Origin: Meconema thalassinum
Taxonomy: Eukaryota > Arthropoda > Insecta > Orthoptera > Tettigoniidae
Assembly (NCBI GenBank): GCA_946902985.2
Contig: OX336398.1
Coordinates: 232,520,556 to 232,584,555, forward strand
DNA: 64,000 nucleotides
Reading direction: 5' to 3'
Positions 54,901 through 64,000 of this stretch are shown piece by piece. Within the stretch, counting starts at the first letter, position 1, and every line of letters starts with the position of its first letter. A program made the position numbers and the translations under genes. Under the pieces are notes generated by a model that saw nothing but the letters and a program-made list of their open reading frames with translations, did no database searches and had not been told where the DNA came from.

Positions 54901-55215
54901 AATGGCCATCAAGAGTGTACAGTAGATGGTACCCAGAATATGAGAAAGTCATCGTTGGCCCGTTCCAAATTAGAGGCTGAAAATCGCTGGTAAAACGGAA
55001 GACAGATGGGTTGGATTATCGCTTGAACCGTTTTAGGTGCGGTTTTTTACTCGTACTTCTTCTCCTAGTAAATGCCTGGATGGTAATTAAGCTAAGGCCC
55101 AGGCCACCTCTTTTTTGTACCATAGCCTCAGACACACTAGTTTAGCCAACATACTGGCACAGGTTATCAAAGAGAATCCTCACTCACCCAATGACCACAA
55201 TGTCACAAAATCCCT
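54901..55215. other. No recognisable feature
   Basis: No motif. The frame 55115-55543 runs into the next pyrimidine tract. Confidence 0.4.
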
Positions 55216-55905
55216 AATTGAACCAACAACAACAGGAACGAATACTTTATTTCTTTTTCCACTTCCCATTCCACGTATTTCGTTCTTCTCCTCCTACCAC
55301 GTTTTCTTTCTTCTTCGATTTCTCCTTCCGCGTTTTCTCTTCTTCTTCTATGTCTCCTTCTATGTCTTCTTTTCCTCAACTTCTCCTGCCGCTGGTTCTT
55401 TTCATGGTCCTATACTACTCTTCCCGCGTCTTCTTTTCTTCTTCAACTCCTTCCGAGTCTTATTTTCTTCTTCCGCGTCGCATCTTTTCTTTCTGCGTCT
55501 TCTGTTATTCTTCTTCTTCTGCATCCATATCCATGCGTCATGATTTCATATTATTCTTATACTTATCCTTCCACGCTTTCTGTTCGTCTTCTCCTTCCCC
55601 GTTTTGCTTTCTTCTTCTTCTTTCACAATTTATTTTCTACTTCATCTTATCCTTCCACAATTTCTTTTCTACTTCTTCTTCTCCTTCCTCGATTATATGC
55701 TTTCTTCCACTTTTCCTTCCACGACTTGTGTTCATATTTCTTATCTTCCTCATCTCCATCTTACGCGTATTCTAATCTTCCTCTTCTTCCTCGTCTTCTT
55801 TTCTTCTTCACTCCTTCTTGGTCACCTTCCGTAACTTCTTCTTCTGCGTCTTCTTTTTTCCTCCTTCGTGTTCTGTTTCTCTTATCAAAGGAAGAGGATG
55901 GTTCA
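55216..55905. repeat. Decayed TTC/TTCC polypyrimidine tract
   Basis: About 690 bp of CTTCTTCTT-type sequence with interspersed GCGTTTTC and CACG words, suggesting a once longer-period repeat now degraded. The frames inside (up to 185 codons) are S/F/L-rich and compositional. Confidence 0.85.
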
Positions 55906-55919
55906 TAAACAAAAATGTA

Positions 55920-56060
55920 GCCTATTTAACTCCCTGCACTCCCCACCTCAGGAAGTTGTAAATCTCAGTGGATATTCTCGCTCTAATCCTTGATTAAACT
56001 CAACTTAATCATGATCAAGTCCTGCACACACCGCAAACAGCCGAGCTATTTGGTTTGCTG
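55920..56060. repeat. Possible dispersed repeat H, copy 1
   Basis: CTTGATTAAACTCAACTTAA and GGGAAATGCGGTCC-type words recur, diverged, at 60095-60330 (CTTGATTAAACTCTAGTTAA). Weak, short similarity. Confidence 0.35.
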
Positions 56061-56242
56061 GCCAAAGGGAAATGCGGTCCTTTAGAAGTTACTGTAACAT
56101 TCCACACTAGAGCAGTGATAGAGTGATTCCAAGTTCGTGAGTTCGATTTCAGGATAAATTCCATTTTTGTGATGTGGAATAATTCCAATGGACTCCGTGT
56201 TGTAAGATGTCACACGTTAAAGATGTCTCGTATTATATTTGT

Positions 56243-57025
56243 TAGCCTATTTTCATTTATGAAAAAAATAGGCTTATGAGATCACATATTGCCCGTGTGT
56301 GTCCGTGTGCGTCCGTGTGCGTGTGCGTCGCCCACTAATAACTTCTAAACAGCTCGATCGATTTCAGTGAAACTCGGTAAGGTCATAGTAATATTTTGGC
56401 CGACCCAGACCGTGCCCTTAAAATTGTATTTCGTCTCACCAATCCAAAATGGTGGCTGTGCGAAATATTTCACCGGCATTCTATATCTCCGAAACTATTA
56501 TTCATATCACTCTGGAATTTTGTACGGTGATAAAGGGCACTACTAGACGTTCACCTATGAGACATTCAAAAACCTGTTTACTACGAAACGAACATGGCGG
56601 CCAAGCGAAGTTGAAACATTTAAATAGACTTTTCTCACGATTTAACCATCCGAACGCAGTGAAACTTAGTACAGCAAATGACTATACAAATTGCAATGCA
56701 CAGATATCTAATTTAGTTCAATTGTTTACATAACTTCAAGATGGCGGCTTGCGAAATTTTATAATCTCGTTTTTATTTCTTGTGTCCTTATAATGTGATT
56801 GAAGTTTGAATAATACACCTACACAATAATCTTCATGTAATAGCACATAAATCTGAAGCCTATGTATAAGAATCCAACATGGTGAACATCCGAAATATTT
56901 AGACGGTTCTCAATATCTACGAATCTATGACAGCAATCAAACTGAAAATGCTTACATTCATAGAGGCAATTAATATAAATGGGATATATGAAAATAGGCT
57001 ATATATTTCTTCACGGAACAACTTG
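56243..57025 (-). mobile_element. Family C element C2 (short)
   Basis: The minus-strand 5' tip at 57025 (CAAGTTGTTCCGTGAAGAAA) is followed by AGCCTATTTTC. The core is reduced to about one and a half units (GTGGCTGTGCGAAATATT 56451, ATGGCGGCTTGCG 56741). The box AGCTGTTTAGAAGTTATTAG leads to a GT microsatellite (56294-56330). The 3' hairpin AGCCTATTTTCATTT/AAAAAAATAGGCT is at 56244-56276. Shorter than C1 and C3 because units were lost. Confidence 0.85.
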
Positions 57026-57099
57026 CTGATTAAAAGATAAGTACTGTATTGTGTCCGGTACCGTTACCAGATGGCAGGGCTAAATGGGACGTCGTAATT

Positions 57100-57300
57100 G
57101 GAGAGTGGATCCCCTACATGACTGCAACTCGAATGATCTACAACACGGTTCCTCACAGCCATCGGGAGATTGTTGGTTCAGAGAAAAGTAAGGAGTGAAC
57201 GAATGAAGAAGTTCTGGGAAGAGAAAATAAGACTGGCCAGAAAGCATTAAGACACACGCGGTCCACAGTGGCCAAACTTCGGAGGAAAGAAGAAGAATAC
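57100..57300 (+). pseudogene. LINE X terminal fragment, plus strand
   Basis: Reads ERMKKFWEEKIRLARKH followed by stop (about 57198-57250), then CGCGGTCCACAGTGGCC, the LINE X 3' UTR word, and an AAGAAGAA tail. Strongly truncated. Confidence 0.65.
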
Positions 57301-57343
57301 TGAAAGATTCAACCATCAACACCTTTGATTGTATACTCGTATA

Positions 57344-59832
57344 TAGGGGCGGCTCCTGATTATAATTCTAGGGTGTGCCAGATGTTTCATATTAAATATT
57401 GTTTTATATTTTCCCTTCATTGTTGCCAATAATTTCATTATCATCATTCCACACAACACAACATTTGAAATAAGTTTTAATAAATAGTTGATGCATTAAA
57501 AACTGTACTCACTTGGCTCTTTATTTATAAACATATTCTCCATGCCTGTGCTTGGATGAAGCAAATTTATCTATCAGCTTAGTTGATGAGGACTATTTTT
57601 TAGCCTATTTTCATTTATGAAAAAAATAGGCTTATGAGTTTACCTTTTGTCCGTGTGTCTGTCTGTGTGTGCGTGTGTGTGTGATGGTGTGTGTGATGGT
57701 GTGTGTAATGGTGTGTGTCCCCCATAATAACTTCTAAACGGCTCGAGCGATTTCAATGAAACTCGGTAAGTTAATAGCACTATTCCAGACGATCCCGAAC
57801 GTGCCCTTCAAATTTTGTTACGTCTCACCAATCCAACATGGCGGCTGTGCAAAATATTTCACCAGCATTCAATATCTCCGAAACTATTCCCCATATCACC
57901 CTGGAATATTTTACGGTGATAAAGGAAAATACTAGAAGTTCACCTATGTGTGTTTTGAAAATCTGGTAACTACAAAATCAACATGGCGGCCATGCGAATT
58001 TGCGACTTTTAAATAGACGTTTCTCACGATTTAACCAACCAAACGCAATAAAACTTGGTACAGTATATGTTTATACACATTGTAATGCACCGACATCTAA
58101 CTTCGTTCAATTGTTTACATAACCTCAAGATGGCGGCTGTGCGAAATATTTCACCGGCATTCTATATCTCTGAAACTATTACCGGTATCACCCTGACATT
58201 TTGTACGGAGATAAAGGGCGCTACTGCAAGTTCATCTATATGACTTTCAAAAACCGGTTAACTACAAAACGAATATGGCGGTCAAGCGAAATTGAAAATT
58301 TTAAATAGAACTTTCTCGCGATTTAATGATTCAAACGCAATGAAACTTGGTACAGGAAATGTTTATGCACATTGTAATTCACTGGTATCTAATATAGTTC
58401 AATTGTTTATATAAAGTCAAGATGGCGGCTGTGAGAATTTTAAGATTATGTTTCTATTTCTTGTGTCGTAATCATGCGATCGAAATAAAAGTTTGAATAA
58501 AGAACTTACGCAATAATTTTCCTTTAATGGTACATGACTCTATGGCCTATACATATAACAATCAAACATGGCGACCATCCGAAATATTTAAATTGATCTC
58601 AATATCTACGAATCTATTACAGCAATCAAACTGATTTTTAAATGAACATAAGTTCACCTATAGAACTTTCAACAACCTGGTGATCACAAATCCAACGCGG
58701 CGGCGACGCGAAGTATAAATATTCACATGGTCGTTTCTCGCAATTTAACCATCCGAGTGCAGTGACACTTGGTACAGTAAATCCTTATACAAATGTAAAT
58801 CCACTGGCATCTAATTTTTTCAATTGTTTCCATAACCACAAGATGGCAGCTGTGCGAAATTTTAAAATCTCGTTTTTACTTATTGTGTTCTAATCGTGCG
58901 ATTGAAGTTTGAATACTACACGTACACAATAATCATTATGTAACCGTAAATAACTCTAAGATCTACATGTATAAAAATCCAACATGGCGGCCAACCGAAA
59001 TATTTAGTCGGTTCTCAATATCTACGAATCTATTACAGCAATCAAATTGAAATTTTGTATGTTGATAGAGGCATTTAACATAAGTAGGATATATGAAAAT
59101 AGGCTGTATATTTCTTCACGGAAGTACTTGAATAATTTCTAAGTTTGTGTTGAGAGCTATAGAAGAAAATACATTTGTTAATAAAATTTAAACTTCTATT
59201 TTCCTATGTCGCATACAATCGACATATTAAATAAGTAAGTTCCGTGTATCAAAAAAAAAAAAAAAAACATTTATACAGTGAAATTAACTTCATCCACAGA
59301 ACTCACTAACACACCTGTTCTGTACTTGGAACACCAGCAACTGAAAATGTATAAATATATTTTTGTCTAATATCAGCAAGCTGTGAACAATGTCTGAATA
59401 CCAGTATAAGGGCGTGGGGTGGGGTGCACAGAGACAGAAGCAGGAAGTGAACGCTATGGACCCAATCTACTGGCCAATGAAGAGAGAGAAAATTCCCTTC
59501 ATAGCACTGAAGAAATCGCGTGCAAGACAGTGCTATGGCCACTGTTTACTCACCCGGCCCATCAAGCCATATACTTTACATGGGACTTTCTGTGGAGCGG
59601 CCCTTGCTATGATGATACATCGTACGAGACTGCCAGGATCTTACGCTTGGGATGAGCTATGTATAATGAATTCCTTTTAGAGATTCTATAAGGGTAAAAC
59701 ACTTATTTTAAGTTGAGTATCTGCAATTTAAACTAATTTTATAAAACATTAATTAAACAAATTATTTGCAATTCTGCCTAACGGCCTTGGGTGCGCAGGG
59801 TCAATTCGGCCCTTAATGACGCACCTCTCCTG
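57344..59832. mobile_element. hAT-like element with perfect 8-bp target duplication, hosting C3
   Basis: Ends TAGGGGCGGCTC and GACGCACCTCTCCTG form a 12-bp imperfect inverted pair, flanked by identical CTCGTATA (57336-57343 and 59833-59840). Without the nested C3 (57601-59130) about 960 bp remain. A 96-codon frame (59390-59680) and overlapping frames lie in it but show no domain I recognise, so classification rests on ends and duplication length. Confidence 0.7.
57601..59130 (-). mobile_element. Family C element C3
   Basis: Complete. The 5' tip at 59130 (CAAGTACTTCCGTGAAGAAA) is followed by AGCCTATTTTC. Core units with GGCGGCTGTGC lie near 57838, 58130 and 58423 (292-293 bp apart) and a second unit type near 58567 and 58983. 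The box AGCCGTTTAGAAGTTATTAT leads to GT/GATG microsatellite variants (57655-57720). The 3' hairpin is at 57602-57634. Nested in the hAT-like element. Confidence 0.85.
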
Positions 59833-59840
59833 CTCGTATA

Positions 59841-60391
59841 ATTAGTTAAGCGCCCTGGATGATGTGGTTTCTCGTTTACGTGTTCATTGAAGAGTATTTT
59901 ACATAGATTCCAACACTGGAAAATACCCTCTGTCTAAGTCTTCGATTTTGTGCAAGTCTCTGGAATGAGGAGCTCACGATAGCGATTTGCGTGAACCTGT
60001 AAATACACTGCCTCATAAAGTGCGATTCGTTGCTTACGGAATTACCCGAGGAGATCACAACAGCAGAATATGATCGTGTTTAGAAGCTCCCTCCCTTCTC
60101 CTGCTGTAAATCTTCCCGGATATCGCTCACTAAACCCTTGATTAAACTCTAGTTAATCTGGGTTCGCACACACACAAATGGAGGCGGAGTTTGTACGGCC
60201 TCACTGTTTCAAGTTAACTGGTGTTTGAGGTGGGAACGTACAAGTGAAATAACCAGAACAGTATCCGGCACGCCGGAAAGCGGTGGTAGAAGCCATTGGG
60301 CAAAGAGAAATGTTTTGGGTTCACTAATTTGCCGATTGTTGCATACCTATAAATGTTAGTCATGTTTAGCAAACAAGAAGCCTCATCATAT
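59841..60391. other. Mostly unassigned
   Basis: 60095-60330 may be a diverged copy of repeat H. No supported gene. Confidence 0.35.
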
Positions 60392-61014
60392 TTATTATTT
60401 CAGTAGTATAGATCCCTCCTGTGGCGCTCACAAGCGACTGATCGTCTCAAATGGGCATTCAAATGAAAGACAATAGACATTAGCAGTGACAAATTGCACT
60501 CTAATTTCATAAATATCTATAATTTCTTTAAAAAATGACTTAAAAATGTACGAAGTGTGCGATTTGCAAATACTGTTGCTGTAGAAAAATACGCTCCATC
60601 ATATTGCTGTTCACTTGACATTTTGGCCGCTGTTTCATATAATTTTAAGATTCTGAGGCATTTACTTCATCATTCTGCATCGATATCAGAAACAGTAATT
60701 TAAAGGAATGGGTAATTGCATAAATATCGAATAACCGGTGAGTGTCAATCAATGGACTCAGCACACAAATGCCTTTAGCTGTGACGAATTGCATTCTAAT
60801 TTCATAAATATCAATTTTTGTAAGAAGTGTGCGATTTGCAAATACTGTTGCTCTCTGAAAATACGCGACATCAATGCTGTTCAGTTCGCATTTTGCCGTA
60901 GGGACGCCTGTTTCATAAAAACATTACAACATATCTCCTTAAGTCACTCATTATACACCTATTGGGGAAAGTGTGTTTTATGAACATGCGAGATTTCTCC
61001 CACGGGTCCGCTAG
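60392..61014 (+). mobile_element. Helitron-like element D2
   Basis: Starts ATTATTTCAGTAGTATAGAT and ends CACGGGTCCGCTAG (CTAG 61011-61014) followed by T, with the GCGAGA/TCTC hairpin remnant at 60988-61000. Same family as 14957-15539. D3 begins within about five bases. Confidence 0.7.
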
Positions 61015-61630
61015 TATATATTATTTCAGTAGTATAGATCCCTCCTGCGGCGCTCACAAGCGAACAATCGTGACAAATGAACATTCAAATGAAAGAGAAT
61101 AGACATTAGCAGTGACGAATTGCACTCTAATTCCATAAATATCTATAATTTATTTAAATACTTTTTTTTAATGTACGAAGTGTGCGATTTGCAGATACTG
61201 TTGCTGTAGGAAAATACGCTCCATAATTGCTGTCCACTTCAAATTTTGGCCACCATGACGCCTGCTTCATGTCAGTTTAACATTCTGAGGTCTTTCCTTT
61301 ATTATTTTGCATGGATTTCAGAAAAAGTAAATCAAAGAAATGAGTACTCAAATCGTATAATTTCATAAATATCGAATATCAGTGGACTCAGAACATACAT
61401 GACATTAACAGTGACGAATTGCATTATAATTTCATAAATATCCATTTTTGTAAGAATTGTGAGATTTGCAAATACTGTTGTTGTAGCTAAATACGCGTCA
61501 TCATTGCTGTTCCGTTCGCATTTTGGCTGTAGGGACACCTGTTTCATAAAATAATTACAACCTCTCTCCTATGTCTCTCATTCTAAACCTGTTGGGGTAA
61601 GTTTGGAGATTTCTCGCACAGGTCCGCTTG
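61015..61630 (+). mobile_element. Helitron-like element D3
   Basis: Starts ATTATTTCAGTAGTATAGAT near 61021 and ends CACAGGTCCGCTTG (61617-61630), one base from CTAG, followed by T. Head-to-tail with D2. No ORF of note. Confidence 0.65.
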
Positions 61631-61913
61631 TCTTGTTATAATTCCGAGAAGATTTTGCTCATCCCTTGGCGTAAGGGTGGGTCATAACAAAATTCTTTCA
61701 GATGAAATTTTTAAGTAATTTTTAGACGAATACGGACCATATAAACGGTTTTGACACTGTGTTTATTAACGGAGGTATGATTTTCGTTTCACAAAACTCC
61801 TTTTTTTCCACCTCTTTGGTCAATGGTTGGTAATATCAAATATCCTGAGATAATATTTTGGACCTTATCCGAAGAATAGTACGAACTTTGAATGGATTCA
61901 ATTTTTCACATTT

Positions 61914-62670
61914 CAAGGACACTGGGTTGAGTCAATGGCTTATTTCACACAATAAAATGATCACATTTCAAAAACAAATTTCTGTTATTTCCGTTTGGTC
62001 AATGATTGTTAATTTTGCACTAAACAAAGATCTAACCTTTCTAAGCCACCTGCTAACAAAAAATATGAAATTTTATTGTCAGGATTTTGTACGGGGTGTT
62101 AAAATCCACGTCACAGAAAACAATTCTAGTATATACATTTCCCAACTTTCTCGTCAAGGATACTTAGTATTTTCCTGGAATGTAAAGAACATGTGGCTTG
62201 ATAAAATAAATGGATTGGTTTTTCTAGAATAATTATTTTGAGCCGTTTAAAAACTAACAAACTTAAAGAATATTTTTGCCTCCAAAAATGTTTGATTTTT
62301 TAATTTATAAATTGAAAAGATAAAGATTAAAAGATTTAAATATATTTCCGTTCATTCTATAAAACTACATGGCTATCAACACATTACAAAAGATCAGGTC
62401 AGTAACTTGAGTAGTTCCTGAGGAAAGTGTACCAGAATCTCTAAAATCTTTACTTGCGGAATTGCTTTCTACGATCTTGTTTTTGAACACCCTGTACAAA
62501 ATCAGACAATAATATTTCATATTTATTGTTAGCAGGTTGCTTATAAAGGTAAGATCTTTTGTTTAGTGTAAAATTAACAATCATTGACCAAACGGAAATA
62601 ACAGAAATTTGTTTTTAAAAGTTGTTCATTTACTTGTGTAAAATAAGCCATTGTCTTAACCCAGTGTCCA
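61914..62670. repeat. Long inverted repeat around a GGGTGTT-ended core
   Basis: 61914-62092 and 62494-62670 are inverted copies of each other (GACACTGGGTTGAG, ACAAATTTCTGTTATTTCCG, CACCTGCTAACAA), about 178 bp each. The 400-bp core starts TACGGGGTGTTAAAA and ends with the inverse TTTTGAACACCCTGTA. The 124-codon frame 61858-62232 spans arm and core and has no motif. It could be a foldback element or a small TIR element inserted in its own inverted duplicate. Confidence 0.75.
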
Positions 62671-62754
62671 TAAGAAACTTACAAGGATTTTCCATTTTTT
62701 GAAAATGTCCCTTGGTCTGATTTTGCCCATTAACGAACTCGACCAAGATTTGAA

Positions 62755-63392
62755 ATGGATATATTTTATGTATATACGTGATAAAGGGCACTATTAGAAG
62801 TTCACTAATGGGAATTTCAAAAACCTGTTAACTCCAAAACGAACATGGCGGCCAAACGCAGTTGAAACTGTTAAATAGACTTTTCTCGCGATTTAACCAT
62901 ACAAACGCAATGAAACTTGGTACAGAAATTGTTTAAACACATTGGTGTGCTTTGGCATCTAATTTAGTTCAATTGTCCACATAACCTCAAGATGGCGTTC
63001 CATATCTCCGAAACTATTACTGATATCACCCTGAAATGTTGTACGGTGATAAAGGGTACTGCTAGAAGTTCAGATATGAGACTTCCAAAAACCTGTAAAC
63101 TACAAAACGAACATGGTGACCGAGCGAAACATTTTAATATACTTTTCTCGTGATTTAACCATATGAGCGCAGTGAAATATGGTACAGTAAATGTTTATAC
63201 ACATTGTAATGCACTGGCATCTAGTTTAGTTCAATTTGCTTATATACACTCAAGATGGCCGCTGTGCGCAATTTTAAAATTAAGTTTTATATCTCGTGTA
63301 TTCATCATGCGATCAAAGTGAACGTCAACGTTTGAATAGTGAATCTACGCAAAAATCGTTATCTATTAATACAAAACTCTATGGGCTACATA
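62755..63392 (-). mobile_element. Family C element C4, partial
   Basis: Core units only (ATGGCGGCCAAACGCAGTTG 62846, AAGATGGCCGCTGTGCGCAA 63254). It lacks the microsatellite and 3' hairpin and is cut at 63392 by the Tc1-like element. Confidence 0.7.
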
Positions 63393-64000
63393 CAATGCCT
63401 GAAAAAAATTAGGTCACCTGAAAAGACGACGCCGATTTTGATCCGATGACGCCATCTGTGCCTACTATTTATTAGGCAAAGCTCACAGCCAAACGGCTCA
63501 TTGTGCCACAAACGTATGAAGCAAGCAGGTACAATGGAACGGAGAAGCACTCGTGCTTCCTACAGCCAACTGAGCGAGTTTGAAAGGGGTCAAATTGTGG
63601 CCTTCCGAGTGGCGGGATGGTCCTTTCGGAGAATGGCCACACAAGTTGGACGTGGTGTGTCCGTTGTGCAACGATGCTGGTATCAGTGGTCATGTGAACA
63701 TTCTCACACCCGCAGACGAGGTACTGGACGTCCACGCAGCACAGACGTCCACCATGATCGCCGTATTGTAAGGGCAGCAGTGGCAGATCGTACAGCTATC
63801 ACAGCACAGATACGAGGGTTTGGGAGCCCAGAAGTGTCAACACGAACTGTTGCGAACCGGTGGGACTACGGACATGCACACCTCTAGCCCGTCTTCCACT
63901 CACCCCAGAGCATCCACGTACACGGCTCGACTGGTGCCGTCAGATGATCACTTGGAAGTTGGAATGGCGCACCGTTGTCTTCAGCGATGAAAGGAGATTC
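63393..64000 (+). mobile_element. Tc1-like transposon, 5' part (cut by window end)
   Basis: Begins after a TA (63391-63392) with CAATGCCTGAAAAAAATTAG, a Tc1-type inverted terminus. Frame 63501-63887 encodes the helix-turn-helix half of the transposase (SQLSEFERGQIVAFRVAGWS, RRMATQVGRGVSVVQRCW, RRRGTGRPRSTD). A frameshift near 63850-63890 follows. The frame resumes with LTPEHPRTRLDWCRQ and VVFSDERRF, which contains the first catalytic aspartate. The frameshift makes it non-functional as read; the rest lies beyond the window. Confidence 0.85.

Noticed and set aside
59390..59680. Possible host exon (96 codons)
   Set aside because: No known domain or splice context that I can support. It lies within the hAT-like element and is more likely part of it or a chance frame.
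61858..62232. 124-codon plus-strand frame
   Set aside because: It spans one inverted-repeat arm and the core junction; the opposite arm has no matching frame and no motif is seen.

Overview
This window looks like intergenic or intronic chromatin from a large, repeat-saturated insect genome. I found no host protein-coding gene, no functional tRNA or rRNA gene and no CRISPR array. The evidence for an arthropod is the mix of repeats: many tRNA-headed SINEs, several non-LTR (LINE) lineages with 5'-truncated copies, mariner/Tc1/hAT relics, Helitron-type ends and long CA/TTTC/AAAT microsatellites. The abundance and style of the SINEs and LINE 3' tails suggest an orthopteroid insect such as a cricket, katydid or grasshopper. 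That identification is inference and cannot be confirmed from sequence alone. All family letters (A, B, C, K, S1-S8, LINE T-Z and so on) are my own labels.

The main result is a group of non-autonomous elements (families A, B and C) with unrelated internal sequence but one common chassis. In order it has: a 5' tip starting CAAG or CAAA that carries a GTTC-N6-GAAC palindrome; a subterminal AGCCTA(C/T)TTTC; a core of tandem units of about 285-305 bp; a conserved box next to a GT/CA microsatellite; and a 3' hairpin ending in the inverted copy, GAAA(A)GTAGGCT, followed by an A run. Seven complete or partial copies with at least one chassis end, plus one internal fragment, lie at 3834-5328, 9328-10746, 25545-27976, 30098-31717, 53737-54345, 56243-57025, 57601-59130 and 62755-63392. 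Boundaries are supported by an uninterrupted paralogous site in this window and by a LINE reading frame that closes when one copy is removed. The layout resembles Helentron-associated elements (HINE/DINE type), but no autonomous partner is present here.

Layout: 1-8877 holds LINE fragments (V, W, X, Y), a C element nested in LINE X, and SINEs. 8878-14330 holds a paralogous repeat split by an A element, then a 2.3 kb array of about 164-bp units ending in a Helitron-like tip, then a SINE. 14420-20900 holds Helitron-like D1 inside repeat E, LINE and SINE fragments, a 40-bp minisatellite and a textbook Helitron 3' tip. 21023-25515 holds a hAT deletion derivative with a perfect 8-bp target duplication, a mariner deletion derivative, SINEs and LINE W. 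25545-31717 holds the B element, a LINE with an inverted 5' part, and an A element carrying a SINE in its microsatellite. 32321-37180 holds a long-TIR element, a rearranged mariner relic, LINE W and SINEs. 37181-44325 is mostly unassigned AT-rich DNA plus a 780-bp TTTC tract and a LINE X inserted in a SINE tail. 45205-47628 is a hAT relic with a mariner nested in it. 47640-54345 holds more LINE and SINE fragments, a hammerhead-ribozyme-like motif and another inverted LINE. 54420-64000 holds strand-asymmetric low-complexity DNA, C elements (one inside a hAT with a perfect 8-bp duplication), tandem D elements, a long inverted repeat and a truncated Tc1-like transposase.

These pieces do not form a pathway. 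They record layered transposition: LINEs supply the machinery for the SINEs, and DNA elements nest in one another. Every protein fragment seen is truncated or frameshifted. Periods and alignments were judged by eye.
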